Source of the DNA: Microvirga sp. KLBC 81
Lineage (GTDB): Bacteria; Pseudomonadota; Alphaproteobacteria; Rhizobiales; Beijerinckiaceae
Length of the DNA stretch: 64,000 bases
Assembly: GCF_003075415.1 (NCBI RefSeq)
Contig: NZ_QDAH01000015.1
Location: 28,128-92,127 of the forward strand
Reading direction: 5' to 3'
In this document: piece after piece, positions 53,464 through 62,647 of the stretch
Layout of the letters: every line of letters begins with the position of its first letter
How positions within the stretch are numbered: position 1 is the stretch's first letter
Translations under genes and position numbers: made by a program
Notes under the pieces: generated by a model
Databases searched by the model: none
Told to the model about the DNA's origin: nothing
The model's input: only the letters and a program-made list of their open reading frames with translations

Positions 53464-53931
53464 ATGTGGTTTAGGCGAAACCAGGAACGCGCTCTCCGCT
53501 CTCTCCTGTCGAGGATCGAGGCGGCCTCCGAGCCGACAAACAACCTCGTGGCGGAGGTTTTGCAGCAGGCATGCCCCCGGCTACAGGCGGCACCCAAGCC
53601 CAACGACCTCGTGCGGCGACTGATTGCGGCAGAGGCCTGGGTCGATTTGGGGTTCTGGCTGATTGGCTGGGAATTGCCGGACTGGGTGATCCACCGGCTG
53701 TCCTGCGATGACCGGCGCTGGACCTGCTCGATCTGCGTCCGCGGTCTGGCGATCAACTGGATCGAGGACGTTGCCGAGTTCCAGCACGACAACCCCTCCC
53801 TGGCGATCCTCGGCGCCCTTGTCCAGGCCCAACTCCGAAAGATCCAAGGACCTGTTCCGAGCAATGTCACTCCCTTTAGAAGGACGGGACGGCGGGGAAC
53901 CAATCGCGTGAGCAACGATGCAGAAAGATAA
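53464..53931 (+). CDS. Hypothetical protein between kdpE and second kup
   Basis: The roughly 155-residue protein from ATG 53464 (the frame is open from 53362) has no recognised domain. It is Trp-rich in the centre ([20 protein letters not shown]) with two nearby Cys (WTCSICVRG). Its 3' end overlaps the start of the second kup (53918), suggesting coupling. It might be a cytoplasmic accessory of the transporter. Confidence 0.5.
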   Translation: MWFRRNQERALRSLLSRIEAASEPTNNLVAEVLQQACPRLQAAPKPNDLVRRLIAAEAWVDLGFWLIGWELPDWVIHRLSCDDRRWTCSICVRGLAINWIEDVAEFQHDNPSLAILGALVQAQLRKIQGPVPSNVTPFRRTGRRGTNRVSNDAER

Positions 53932-55870
53932 CATGACCACAACAGTTCCAGGCCAGTCCGCATCCGATGAATCGGATGGTTCCCCACTAGCCCATGCCCC
54001 ACTAGCCCATGCCAGGACCGGCTTCTGGACTCTGACCCTCGGCTCCGTCGGCGTCGTCTACGGCGACATTGGCACAAGCCCGCTCTACGCGCTGAAGGAA
54101 AGCCTGATGGCGGCCTCGGAGGGCGGCGCGCTCACCCGCGAGATGGTGCTCGGCGTGCTCTCGCTGATCCTGTGGGCCCTCATCGTCATCGTCACGATCA
54201 AGTACGTGCTGCTCATCCTGCGGATGGACAACAGCGGCGAGGGCGGCACGCTCTCGCTCATGGCTCTGGTGCACCGCGCCATGGGGCCAATGGCAGGCGG
54301 CGTCATCACCCTCCTCGGCATCGTGGGTGCGTCCCTGTTCTATGGCGATGCAATCATCACGCCGTCCCTTTCCGTGCTCTCGGCCGTGGAGGGCCTCAAG
54401 CTCGCCACCCCGGCCTTCGAGCCCTACATCGTGCCGCTGTCCCTGATCATCCTGCTCGGTCTGTTTGCCGTACAGAGCCGCGGCACGGCCTCGGTCGCGG
54501 TCTGGTTCGGACCGATCACCACGGTCTGGTTCCTGGCTATGGCTGTCGGTGGCCTGATCCACATCGGTGATGATCCAGGAATTCTGGCTGCAATCAATCC
54601 GATCTACGGGGTGCTGTTCCTGATCAACCACGGTATTGCCGGCCTCTTCGCCCTCGGCGCGGTGTTCCTGGCGGTGACGGGTGCCGAGGCGCTCTATGCC
54701 GACCTGGGGCACTTCGGCCGCAGGCCGATCCAGACGGCTTGGCTCGGCCTTGTCCTGCCCTGTCTGGCGATCAACTACGCGGGGCAGGCTGCGCTCCTGC
54801 TGGCTCATCCCGACAAGCTGGAGAACCCATTCTTCCTGCTCTACCCGGCTTGGGCGCTGCTGCCGATGGTCGCCCTTGCAACAGCGGCCACGATCATCGC
54901 GAGCCAGGCGGTGATCACCGGTGCCTTCTCGCTGACCCAGCAGGCGATCCAACTCGGCCTCATGCCGCGCCTCGAGATCCGCCGCACCTCGGAAACCGAG
55001 AAGGGCCAAGTCTACCTGCCCCGCATCAACTGGCTCCTGCTTGCCGCGGTGGTCGTCCTTGTCATCGCCTTCCGCAGCTCCAGTGCCCTGGCATCGGCCT
55101 ACGGCATTGCTGTCACGGCGACTATGGTCATCACCGCCATCATGGCGTTCTTCGCCTTGTGGCGGTGCTGGAAGTGGTCGCCTCAGATGGCGGCGCTGGT
55201 GATCGTGCCGTTCCTGCTGGTCGATGCCGTGTTCTTCGGGGCCAACATCCTGAAGGTTGCCGAGGGTGGCTGGTTGCCGCTGCTCATGGCCGCTTCCCTG
55301 ACGATCGTGATGCTGACCTGGCGGAGGGGTGTGCGGATCCTGTTCGACAAGACCCGCAAGGTCGACGTGCCGCTGCTTGAACTCATCGGCATGTTGCAGA
55401 AGAGCCAGCCTCATCGCGTGAAGGGCACCGCTGTGTTTATGACCAGCGATCCCGATACGGCTCCGGCAGCCCTTCTGCACAACCTCAAGCACAACAAGAT
55501 CCTGCACGAGAAGAACGTGGTGCTGACGATCAAGACCGCGGATGCTCCGCGCATTCCGGATGAAGAGCGGGTTCAAATCGAATCGCTGGGTGACTCGTTC
55601 TGGCGGGTGATCATGACCTTTGGCTTCATGGAAAGGCCGAACATCCCGCGCGGCCTCGCGCTCCTGCGCAAGCAGAGCTTCACGTTCGACATCATGGCGA
55701 CGTCGTTCTTCGTCTCGCGGCGCTCGATCCGGCCCTCGGCCCATGGCGGCATGCCATTCTGGCAGGACAAGCTGTTCATCAGCCTCGCCAAGTCGGCCAA
55801 CGACGCCACCGACTTCTTCCAGATCCCGACCGGGCGCGTGGTGGAGGTCGGCACGCAGGTGACGGTATGA
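53918..55870 (+). CDS. kup: Kup-family potassium transporter, copy 2
   Basis: The 650-residue paralog of the first kup shows [20 protein letters not shown], the same twelve-helix core and a C-terminal domain ([35 protein letters not shown]). The start is ATG 53918 or ATG 53933 (the latter with AGAAAGA upstream). N-terminal residues include a small duplication ([12 protein letters not shown]). Two Kup copies within 8 kb, flanking corA and KdpDE-like genes, form one cation cluster. Confidence 0.94.
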   Translation: MQKDNMTTTVPGQSASDESDGSPLAHAPLAHARTGFWTLTLGSVGVVYGDIGTSPLYALKESLMAASEGGALTREMVLGVLSLILWALIVIVTIKYVLLILRMDNSGEGGTLSLMALVHRAMGPMAGGVITLLGIVGASLFYGDAIITPSLSVLSAVEGLKLATPAFEPYIVPLSLIILLGLFAVQSRGTASVAVWFGPITTVWFLAMAVGGLIHIGDDPGILAAINPIYGVLFLINHGIAGLFALGAVFLAVTGAEALYADLGHFGRRPIQTAWLGLVLPCLAINYAGQAALLLAHPDKLENPFFLLYPAWALLPMVALATAATIIASQAVITGAFSLTQQAIQLGLMPRLEIRRTSETEKGQVYLPRINWLLLAAVVVLVIAFRSSSALASAYGIAVTATMVITAIMAFFALWRCWKWSPQMAALVIVPFLLVDAVFFGANILKVAEGGWLPLLMAASLTIVMLTWRRGVRILFDKTRKVDVPLLELIGMLQKSQPHRVKGTAVFMTSDPDTAPAALLHNLKHNKILHEKNVVLTIKTADAPRIPDEERVQIESLGDSFWRVIMTFGFMERPNIPRGLALLRKQSFTFDIMATSFFVSRRSIRPSAHGGMPFWQDKLFISLAKSANDATDFFQIPTGRVVEVGTQVTV

Positions 55871-56005
55871 GCGGGGCTATCTGCGCAACGCTCCGCCCCG
55901 TGGCCGTTGCGGTCATGATCCGCAAGGCCAATCCAGCCGTACACTGCGTGTTCAACGCAGCAGGTGAGGCGTGTCTTGCCAGCCTCAGAAGCCTGAGGTT
56001 GTGCC

Positions 56006-56269
56006 GTGGCCATTGAGGATCTTCGGAACCTACTGTGGAACGGGGCAATCCTCTCCGGCGGATTGTCCATCGTCGCCCATGTGATTGCCAGGCAATCCTG
56101 GAAGCAGTTCCAGGCTTCTCTGAAAGCTGACCTCACACCAGACACGGGTGATCTACCCAACAAACGGGAGTGGGATTTTAGGTACTGGCATAGGATTGGG
56201 CTTTGGACAGCGAGGCTCTCAATCGTCTGCTCCACCGTGTGGCTCATTTCCAAGCTGATCTACCTGTGA
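56006..56269 (+). CDS. Small membrane-associated hypothetical protein, intact member of a kup-linked pair
   Basis: The 87-residue protein has a GTG start. Pattern: GGLSIVAHVIARQSWKQFQA, then REWDFRYWHRIGLWTARLSI and a C-terminal hydrophobic segment (LSIVCSTVWLISKLIYL). A frameshifted copy lies next to the other kup gene at 47594. No domain was recognised. The location 135 bases after kup suggests a linked role. Confidence 0.6.
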   Translation: MAIEDLRNLLWNGAILSGGLSIVAHVIARQSWKQFQASLKADLTPDTGDLPNKREWDFRYWHRIGLWTARLSIVCSTVWLISKLIYL

Positions 56270-56351
56270 TCCGTCCCATACTCTCGAAAAGGCAGCCGCA
56301 CGAGCCGGTCACCCGCAAATCTGCGCCCTGGTTGTCCGCACACGCTTAACG

Positions 56352-56600
56352 ATGGCGTTCGGCGGTGAACCACGAATGTCTCGCTCTGGCAGATATCGGA
56401 CCGTGCGCCTTTGGCAGCTTCCGAATGACATGCAGGCATTCAAAAGGGCTGGGCAACTTCCGTTTATGACTCATGTATGGGCCGGCCGAGCGTCGCAAGA
56501 GGCGTTCGAGATGGCGAGGTTGGTCTTGCGCTCATGGATCCGGCCCACATGTGAAGAGACGCTGCTTTTCTTTTCAACGTATGTTGGCCTATCGTTTTAA
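56352..56600 (+). CDS. Doubtful small ORF
   Basis: 82 residues with no recognised domain, no good ribosome site and AT-richer codons near the end. It lies in the 372-base stretch 56270-56641, which otherwise holds nothing I can recognise. Confidence 0.25.
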   Translation: MAFGGEPRMSRSGRYRTVRLWQLPNDMQAFKRAGQLPFMTHVWAGRASQEAFEMARLVLRSWIRPTCEETLLFFSTYVGLSF

Positions 56601-56641
56601 CCTATGTTGATCGCAGGCGATCTGAGGCATAATTGTTCATC

Positions 56642-56854
56642 ATGCCCTACCGCCAAGAAGACATTGCCAGGGTCCAGGAGCGGATCGTCGAAGCCGATCT
56701 GCGGGTGTCCGCTCAAATCGCCCGTATCGAGCGAATGATCGAGAAGGGCCATGACGTAACCGAAGCCAAGGACCTGCTTCGGAAATTGGAGTTGATCCTT
56801 GACCAGTGGCACGTCCGGCGCCGACTCATGCTGGACGTCATCACCCGAGGCTGA
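56642..56854 (+). CDS. Small helical hypothetical protein (family with 58980)
   Basis: The 70-residue all-helical protein (ATG 56642) carries QIARIERMIEKGHDVTEAKD followed by LLRKLELILDQWHVRRRLML, closely paralleling the 58980 gene (QIALIRRMTEQGCDTTTARE; LLRLLEETMVLWQDHRQLIL). It probably forms a two-helix coiled hairpin. Both copies lie near Crp/Fnr-type genes. Function is unknown. Confidence 0.6.
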   Translation: MPYRQEDIARVQERIVEADLRVSAQIARIERMIEKGHDVTEAKDLLRKLELILDQWHVRRRLMLDVITRG

Positions 56855-57036
56855 GTGCTGATCACAAGCAACTTAGTCCTCGTCATGAAAGCAGCGGCTG
56901 ACCGAAATCGCAAAAAAGTAACATGGGTCAAAGACAGACCTGCGCTTGTCTGTAAGGATAGCGGCATCATCAGCAATGGCCATGGTGCCGGGAGCGGAAC
57001 CATAGGAGAGCTCCCATCTGCAGAACAGAGAACGTC

Positions 57037-57786
57037 ATGGTGCCTGCAGCTTCTCCATCCGATCACCATCCGCTCGTCCGCAAGCTGGAGAGCATCTTCA
57101 CCCTGACCGATGACGAGCGGCAGGCCCTCCTTGATCTGCCGATGCAGGCAACCGTCATCAAGGAGGATCAGGACGTGGTGCGGGAGGGCGACCGCCCCTC
57201 TCGGTCTTTCGTGATCCTGAGCGGCTTTACCGGCACCTACAAGGTCACCGGAGATGGCAGGCGCCAGATCGTGGCGTTCTGCATCCCGGGTGACATGCCC
57301 GACGTGCAGAGCCTGCACCTGAAGGTGCTGGACATCAGCGTGGCCACCCTGACCCCGTGCAGTGTCGGCTTCATCACCCATGAGGCGCTGTGGGATCTCT
57401 GCCTGCGCTATCCCCGCATCACCGCCGCCTTCTGGCGTGAGACCCTGGTGGAGGCCGCCAGCTTCCGGGAATGGTTGCTCAACGTCGGACAGCGCGAAGC
57501 TTACCATCGCATGGCCCACATCCTGTGCGAGCTGCTGGTGCGCCTGAGGGCGGTGGGGCTGGCCGAGGATCATGTCTGTGATCTGCCGATCACCCAGGCC
57601 GAGTTTGCCGATGCACTCGGCGTCTCTACGGTGCATGTCAACCGGGTGCTGCAGGAGCTGCGGGCTGACGGCCTGATCGAAACCAGGGGAACCCAACTGA
57701 TCATTCCCGATTGGGAGAAGCTGAAGCAGGCGGGCGACTTTGACGAGACTTACCTTCACCTCAAGCAAGGTGGAGCAGCCGCATGA
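57037..57786 (+). CDS. Crp/Fnr-family transcriptional regulator
   Basis: The 249-residue protein has an N-terminal cyclic-nucleotide-binding-like barrel (VVREGDRPSRSFVILSGFTG; GDMPDVQSL) and a C-terminal winged HTH (ITQAEFADALGVSTVHVNRV, then LQELRADGLIETRG). It has no FNR-type N-terminal Cys cluster, and the nucleotide-pocket RxS is not evident. The stop overlaps the next gene by ATGA. A decayed second copy lies at 63016-63448. Confidence 0.9.
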   Translation: MVPAASPSDHHPLVRKLESIFTLTDDERQALLDLPMQATVIKEDQDVVREGDRPSRSFVILSGFTGTYKVTGDGRRQIVAFCIPGDMPDVQSLHLKVLDISVATLTPCSVGFITHEALWDLCLRYPRITAAFWRETLVEAASFREWLLNVGQREAYHRMAHILCELLVRLRAVGLAEDHVCDLPITQAEFADALGVSTVHVNRVLQELRADGLIETRGTQLIIPDWEKLKQAGDFDETYLHLKQGGAAA

Positions 57787-58037
57787 CCCTCACGCTTCAG
57801 CCGGTGCGGGTCGCGACGGGAGCTGAAGAAGAGGGCATGCTGGTCTTTGACCATGACCAACGGCTCTTGGCGGTGCTGATCCAGCTCTCGCCTGAGAACG
57901 AGGTGGCTCCCGGGCACTGGTTCCTGGAGGTCGGCTTTGATCGGCTGGGCGAACTCAGCCACCCGACCTTTGCCGATCTGAGTGAAGCCGAGGACTGGAT
58001 CAGTCAGCGCTCCAGCGTCGGTCGATCCCGTCGGTAG
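57783..58037 (+). CDS. Small hypothetical protein coupled to the Crp/Fnr gene
   Basis: The 84-residue protein starts inside the stop of the regulator gene (ATGA). Pattern: LQPVRVATGAEEEGMLVFDH, then DQRLLAVLIQLS, GHWFLEVGFDRLG and a C-terminal helix. An intact relative at 62774 is likewise coupled to a Crp/Fnr (pseudo)gene, so regulator plus small protein is a duplicated two-gene module. Confidence 0.65.
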   Translation: MTLTLQPVRVATGAEEEGMLVFDHDQRLLAVLIQLSPENEVAPGHWFLEVGFDRLGELSHPTFADLSEAEDWISQRSSVGRSRR

Positions 58038-58613
58038 CGGTTCCATCAACGTCTTCAGCGGAATTCTGCCTGCCTGTGAGCAATCGAGGATTGGGTGTGC
58101 GGGCTGCTGTGAACCCAGAATGTCTCCAAATGGCACTCCCCAGACCAAGGAGCTTGGTCCCCCTTCGGCGACTAAAGCATCGGACGTGAAAAGTGGATCT
58201 GCACTTTTGGGATTGATCCGATGCTTTCTCCTTGAATGAGAGCATCGTTCAGGCGACCCGAAGGGCCGCGCCAGCGAATGACCGGATCCACTTTTCACGG
58301 GCGTGCTCCTTCGGGTCGCTGACGCGGACCTTCGGTTCCGCACGATGCTCTAAAAAGTCAGCGTTCGCTGAGCGGCCTGAACGTGAAAGTTTGACCCGGT
58401 GCGGATTTTCCGCCGTCGGCTCGATTATTCGCACAGGGTGATCTTCCATGCAGTGCTACGGTCCCTGGCCTCCGTTCCGGAAGAGGAGGAGCACGCAGGA
58501 AACTACAGGGATCAGGGACTGAGAGGAGAAGCCGATGGCATCTGCCCTGGCGACCTCATGAGGATCTTCAGCACGTTGCCACGACTTGTAGGCTTATCGG
58601 AAATTCGTGGCGT
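58038..58613. other. Gene-free region holding repeat copy 5
   Basis: 576 bases. Apart from the repeat at 58173-58353, nothing supportable is seen; frames here read through repeat sequence. Confidence 0.4.
58173..58353. repeat. Interspersed hairpin repeat, copy 5 (long form)
   Basis: TAAAGCATCGGACGTGAAAA ... TTCCGCACGATGCTCTA, about 180 bases. It is nearly identical to copy 6 (59804-59983) in opposite orientation, including the CGACCCGAAGGGCCGCGCCA insert absent from short copies. Confidence 0.88.
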
Positions 58614-58826
58614 TTAGTCCTCCCCCGCCGGGCCCTGAGCAGGGGCGACGTTCCCGGCCCGGCGCTCCTCTTCCTCCGCCAGTGCCTCCAGGTGCATGGC
58701 TGTCGCACGAAGCTGGCCGCGGGCGTCGTTGATCGAGATCTGGCGGGCGAGGTTCCGGACCTCCTGAGCCTGCCGGCGATATTCGGCGGCCTTATCGCAG
58801 CGTGGGGAATACAAGGCCACCCTCAT
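58614..58826 (-). CDS. Small helical hypothetical protein
   Basis: The 70-residue protein has a charged helix pattern KAAEYRRQAQEVRNLARQIS followed by LRATAMHLEALAEEEERRAG. This AEYRRQA-type motif recurs in many small hyphomicrobial proteins of unknown function. The start is not firm; no strong ribosome site was seen. Confidence 0.5.
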   Translation of the reverse strand: MRVALYSPRCDKAAEYRRQAQEVRNLARQISINDARGQLRATAMHLEALAEEEERRAGNVAPAQGPAGED

Positions 58827-58979
58827 TGCAGAGCAATCAGGCTACTAACGCACTTCAGAAGCCTAACGTTCGCCACCCCATAAGGTGTAGAATGGCTCCA
58901 TCACCGGCAGATTCGAACCCGTAGGCGCCAGTGACTGAGAGAGACGTGCGCTCCCGCCTGCACGGCCGGGGGTGTCGCC

Positions 58980-59252
58980 ATGAACGACCTCCAACGCGAA
59001 CGCGAAGACCTGATCCTGGCAGATCGGCATCTCGCCGCCGGTGAGCAACGGATCTCTGGGCAGATTGCCCTGATCCGGAGGATGACCGAGCAAGGCTGCG
59101 ATACCACTACGGCCAGAGAGCTGCTGCGGCTGCTCGAAGAGACCATGGTGCTCTGGCAGGACCACCGCCAGCTCATCCTGGAGGCCATCGCTAGGCATGA
59201 GCGGTCTGCCTCCCCACCTCCTCAGGCGGATCCTGGGCCGGAAGCGCCCTGA
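58980..59252 (+). CDS. Small helical hypothetical protein (family with 56642)
   Basis: The 90-residue paralog of the 56642 protein has a Pro-rich C-terminal tail. The start ATG 58980 lacks a clear ribosome site. It lies inside the segment bounded by inverted repeat copies 5 and 6. A minus-strand frame at 59191-59388 overlaps its end and is not called. Confidence 0.55.
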   Translation: MNDLQREREDLILADRHLAAGEQRISGQIALIRRMTEQGCDTTTARELLRLLEETMVLWQDHRQLILEAIARHERSASPPPQADPGPEAP

Positions 59253-59517
59253 CCGTAGCAAGCTCCTCGGGTGGGTGCAGCAGAAGCGGATCCAGTTCGG
59301 CCTCGATCCAGGCCAGTTCCAGAATCTGGTGCCTGATCCGCTCCTGGGCCTGCTCGAGGGCCTGTCGGAGTCGGGCTGCTTCGGCCACAACCGCCTCCGT
59401 GTGCTGGATCAGGGATCGTCCTCCATGCTCATGACGACACCTCCGGATCGGCGGTCCTCATGTCGTCCCAGTGGCCGCTGTTCCATAAACGGCGTCTTCG
59501 AAATCGCACGGTCCGTG

Positions 59518-59803
59518 CTATAGGGGGAGAGGAAATTTCACGCAGGTGCGCGTGCCCTTCTTGACCGGCTCCTGCTCGATCTGGCCGTCAAGCTGGGTGG
59601 TGAAGGCGTCAAGGAGCTTCAGCCCAAGGCCGGGGATCTGGAACAGGCGGCCGGCAATTCGATCCTGGAACTCCTCGAAGATGAAGGCGTCGTCAGGGTT
59701 ACTGAGATCAAAGTCGTAGGTCTGGATAAAGGTCAGATTGCCGTTCTCATTCGCGCGCGGGACATCCACGGACGCTCGGTCCATCGCGCGGGACGTCTAC
59801 CGC
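59518..59803 (-). pseudogene. C-terminal fragment resembling a histidine-kinase ATPase domain
   Basis: About 88 residues ending IPGLGLKLLDAFTTQLDG-QIEQ and GTRTCVKFPLPL, which resembles the G2 box and last strand of a HATPase domain (HWE/HisKA_2 type). The rest of the kinase is missing: the 5' side meets repeat copy 6 at 59804. It is either a remnant or a small single-domain ATPase-like protein. Confidence 0.45.
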
Positions 59804-59983
59804 CTAGAGCATCGTGCGGAACCGAAGGTCCGCGTCAGCGACCCGAAGGAGCACGCCCGTGAAAAGTGGATCCGGTCATTCGCTGGCGCGGCCCTTCGGG
59901 TCGCCTGAACGATGCTCTCATTCAAGGAGAAAGCATCGGATGGGTCCCAAAAGTGCAGATCCACTTTTCACGTCCGATGCTGT
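59804..59983. repeat. Interspersed hairpin repeat, copy 6 (long form, inverted)
   Basis: CTAGAGCATCGTGCGGAACC ... CACTTTTCACGTCCGATGCTG. It is the reverse complement of copy 5 with only a few differences. CTAG edge at 59804-59807. Confidence 0.88.
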
Positions 59984-59989
59984 GGGCCT

Positions 59990-60262
59990 TCATCCATGGC
60001 GGTGGTCGACAACGGTATATTCCGCATCGATTACGCCGTCCCGGGGATGTCGCCTGGACTGAGCTTGGCGCAGACGGCGGCGGACATAGAAAAGCAGGGC
60101 AACGCCGCCGACCAGCACCAGGGGCAGGACGATGAGCAGCCCGATGAGGATGAGGGCCAGAAGGGCAAGGCCCGCCGCAGTCAGGACTGCGAGCCTGATC
60201 AGGGCGGTCCAGAATGGACCTGTGCCAGCCTTGGCGCCCTGAACAACGTAAATCACTCGCAT
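59990..60262 (-). CDS. Small membrane hypothetical protein
   Basis: The 90-residue protein has one long or two short hydrophobic segments (LIRLAVLTAAGLALLALILI, then GLLIVLPLVLVGGVALLFYV) followed by a basic stretch (RRRLRQAQSRRH) and the tail VIDAEYTVVDH. GGAAGA precedes the ATG. Function is unknown. Confidence 0.6.
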   Translation of the reverse strand: MRVIYVVQGAKAGTGPFWTALIRLAVLTAAGLALLALILIGLLIVLPLVLVGGVALLFYVRRRLRQAQSRRHPRDGVIDAEYTVVDHRHG

Positions 60263-60564
60263 CGTCGTCTTCCTCGCAATCGCGTAGCGCCTTCCTTCCC
60301 GGCTGACAGTCCAGGATTGGTGGCGCCTTGAGCCCTCATGATCGTCCTTGCGATGGGGCCGGCACTTCCTGCGTCGTATACGAAGCCGACAGAGGTCTTC
60401 ATCCCGACCTCGAAGCGCCGGTGAGCCGCACCTTGTCCGCAGGGGTGAGGACGCCTAACCCGCCTCCGCTGTGAGATGGTGCGCCGGACAGCAATAGGAG
60501 ACGGTCAATACGACCAAATCGTGGAGAGTAATGTGCGTATTTCCCACATCTAGGACCCAGCTGC
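60263..60564. other. Intergenic region
   Basis: 302 bases between divergent small genes. No gene, RNA or repeat was recognised. Confidence 0.4.
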
Positions 60565-60870
60565 ATGGTAAGATTATTTACTTGTCGCTCACCCGTAGAA
60601 GCCATTGCCCGACCCCTTCGCCTCGCCTTGATCCTGCTTCTCCTGTGCGCCGGAGTGGTCATCGCCGCTCCTGCCATCATGAACTCCGATCAACGTATCC
60701 CGTCTTCCGTCGCCGCGGCGGCTCCAAAGCCGGTCCGCAACGATTTCGTTCTTCGGGTGTACGCCAAGTCGGGCTGCGTCTGGCGGGTGTCGGTGGACAC
60801 CGGCCGGCGCGAACTCGACCCGCTGCCTTACAAGCGCCCTAAGGGCAGGGTTCAGAAGGCAAGAAGTTGA
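60565..60870 (+). CDS. Small secreted or membrane-anchored hypothetical protein
   Basis: The 101-residue protein has one N-terminal hydrophobic helix (LRLALILLLLCAGVVIAAPA) then a basic mature part (FVLRVYAKSGCVWRVSVDTG). Its TGA stop overlaps the ATG of the next gene (TGATG), suggesting coupling. No family was recognised. Confidence 0.5.
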   Translation: MVRLFTCRSPVEAIARPLRLALILLLLCAGVVIAAPAIMNSDQRIPSSVAAAAPKPVRNDFVLRVYAKSGCVWRVSVDTGRRELDPLPYKRPKGRVQKARS

Positions 60871-61181
60871 TGGTATCGCCACTGGCCCGAACTGCTCAAA
60901 ACTTGGGAATTGATTGGGTGAACGGTTTCGTGACGATCGCCTATTCCTGTCCGTGCTGTGGGAGGCCTCAGGCGCTCTTGCCGTCCCGGGCGGATGCAGC
61001 CTCGGCGGTGCGGTGCGCCGGGTGTGGCCGCGAACATGGGTCTTTGCACGAAATCAGACGGGCGCTCTCCGAGCAGGCTCGCGAGGATGCAGCGCAGAAG
61101 GCGCGGCAGATCTACCGGTCACGCCGCCAAACGAAGAAAGCTCCTTTATCTGGTCAGACAGCGGAAGGAAGCGACGGTTAA
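60870..61181 (+). CDS. Small zinc-ribbon hypothetical protein
   Basis: The 103-residue protein has a CPCC ... CAGC pair (YSCPCCGRPQALLPS; VRCAGCGREHG) forming a probable zinc ribbon, then a basic Arg/Lys-rich helical tail (SEQAREDAAQKARQIYRSRR). It may bind nucleic acid. It is coupled to the preceding gene. Confidence 0.55.
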   Translation: MVSPLARTAQNLGIDWVNGFVTIAYSCPCCGRPQALLPSRADAASAVRCAGCGREHGSLHEIRRALSEQAREDAAQKARQIYRSRRQTKKAPLSGQTAEGSDG

Positions 61182-61209
61182 CCAGGATAGGGCACCTAAG
61201 TCCGCGTGC

Positions 61210-61581
61210 CTATTTTGGTACGCAAGCGACGGTGAACTCGGAATGGAGCAGTTCGAGTTCACGTCCTCCGCTGATCATGCATCGTTGGATCTTCTTGTCC
61301 GTCAGATAGGCTTCGGCGGCATCCCAATAGCGGATCGGATGCTCCGTCGACTCAGGCGCGTCCTCAGTGAGCATGGCCCGACACGCCGCACCGGCGGCTT
61401 CACTGGCCGCGAAGGCCGTCACCAGCAGCTTGTCCGCCTTTTCGTGTACTCGGTAGGTCCGGCGGCAGCTCAAACGGATCTCATGTCCGGAACTCTGGCC
61501 ATATTCGCCGATGATGTAGGCGGCCGAGCATCCGGAAAGGGCTGTCGTAAGGACAAGCATAGGGAGCAGGTAGGTTTTCAT
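61210..61581 (-). CDS. Putative lipoprotein
   Basis: The 123-residue protein has a lipoprotein signal (MKTYLLPMLVLTTALSGC, lipobox LSGC, Cys18). The mature part has several Cys (LSCRRTYRV; GAACRAMLTED; QRCMISGG; FTVACVPK), so disulfides are likely. No family was recognised. Confidence 0.6.
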   Translation of the reverse strand: MKTYLLPMLVLTTALSGCSAAYIIGEYGQSSGHEIRLSCRRTYRVHEKADKLLVTAFAASEAAGAACRAMLTEDAPESTEHPIRYWDAAEAYLTDKKIQRCMISGGRELELLHSEFTVACVPK

Positions 61582-61712
61582 CGGGACCAGTCATAGACAA
61601 CGGTCGCCAAAATGCCAGCCTGTTGAGGCGGACGATGCCCAGGCTGTCGTCAATGACGAGGCTGGATTCGGCACGGTATTCATAGAACGTGAGACTGGGA
61701 AACAACCTGATC

Positions 61713-61830
61713 TCACTCCAGGCTCCAGATGACTCTGCGGCTGGCCGGATCGGCCACAACTATCTTGCCCCCGATGATCGTGTACCGGAACGGGTCGTAT
61801 TGAACTGTGCGGTGTCCATTTCTCAAGCGT
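61713..61830 (-). pseudogene. DUF1236-like C-terminal fragment
   Basis: About 38 codons on the minus strand, open only from about 61829, read QYDPFRYTIIGGKIVVADPA and then SRRVIWSLE. This resembles the end of the DUF1236 protein at 16745 (QYRYTVVN...VDPGTRRIVQVI). No start or signal sequence remains. The rest of 61582-62022 holds nothing I recognise. Confidence 0.3.
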
Positions 61831-62022
61831 AGTCAGGACACTTGATGGGCGGCTGATGAATATTCGGGGATCAATAAACAGAACTTACTACCAAGGAAAG
61901 ATACCCGGATTTATCGTGAAGGCCGCTGTAACCGAGGTCCGCGATGGCAAACCAAGCCCGCACAAGACGCACTTCGCATCATTCTGCGTTGATCAACTCG
62001 ATACGCGAGCGATGACGAATAG

Positions 62023-62481
62023 CGCACCCGACCTGAATGGCTTTCAGAGATATGGATATATGACGGTCAGCTACATAATTTGCTTATCGATACTTGCACG
62101 GCGCTCGATAGCGGTCTTCGCATCTTCGCAGCTATAGGCATCAGGACTGCCTTTGACCGCGCGTCTGAGTTTCTCGGAGTAAATCCTGCCAAAAGGCTCG
62201 ACGAAAAGCTCGACGAACTCCTTGCGCAAGGCAAGATCGGGACAAACGAGCGCGAGATGCTTGACGCACTGACAGATGCGGGAAGTGCCGCGGCTCATCG
62301 GAGTTGGCGGCCATCGGCGCACCAACTCGAAATCATGTTGGCAAGCATTGAGGGCTTCATTTGCAGAACGTTTATCCTCGGCTATCAAGCCGAGAGACTA
62401 AGGGAGGCCGTGCCGCCTAAGCCACCTCGCCAAAAGAAGCTGATGATGCCTAAGCCTCCGCCGGAGCCTGCTGCAGCCTGA
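62023..62481 (+). pseudogene. DUF4145-domain gene, 5' truncated
   Basis: The open stretch starts right after a TAG at 62020-62022 with RTRPEWLSEIW, which looks like the interior of a DUF4145 protein, not a start. It continues LLIDTCTALDSGLRIFAAIG, RTAFDRASEFLGV, LTDAGSAAAHRSWRPSAHQL and ends in a Pro/Lys tail. A TTG at 62080 could start a shorter 133-residue protein. Full-length relatives (about 220-240 residues) are often linked to defence loci. The N-terminal zinc-finger part is not found in frame. Confidence 0.55.
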
Positions 62482-62647
62482 TCCGCCTCGCGCGTGAGAT
62501 CTGAAGTTCCAAAACGCTCATTTCGCGTCGAAAATGGGGGAGCAAACCTAACCCAAACGAGAACTTCATCGTGGCGGCCTGAGCAATTACTCTCAGGTCA
62601 GGGCCTCTCAGGGCCTGGTCCGCTGGACTGCCCTGATCGCGAGGCCC

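Noticed and set aside
59191..59388. 65-codon minus-strand helical frame overlapping the 58980 gene
   Set aside because: It overlaps a gene supported by a paralog and has no independent support.
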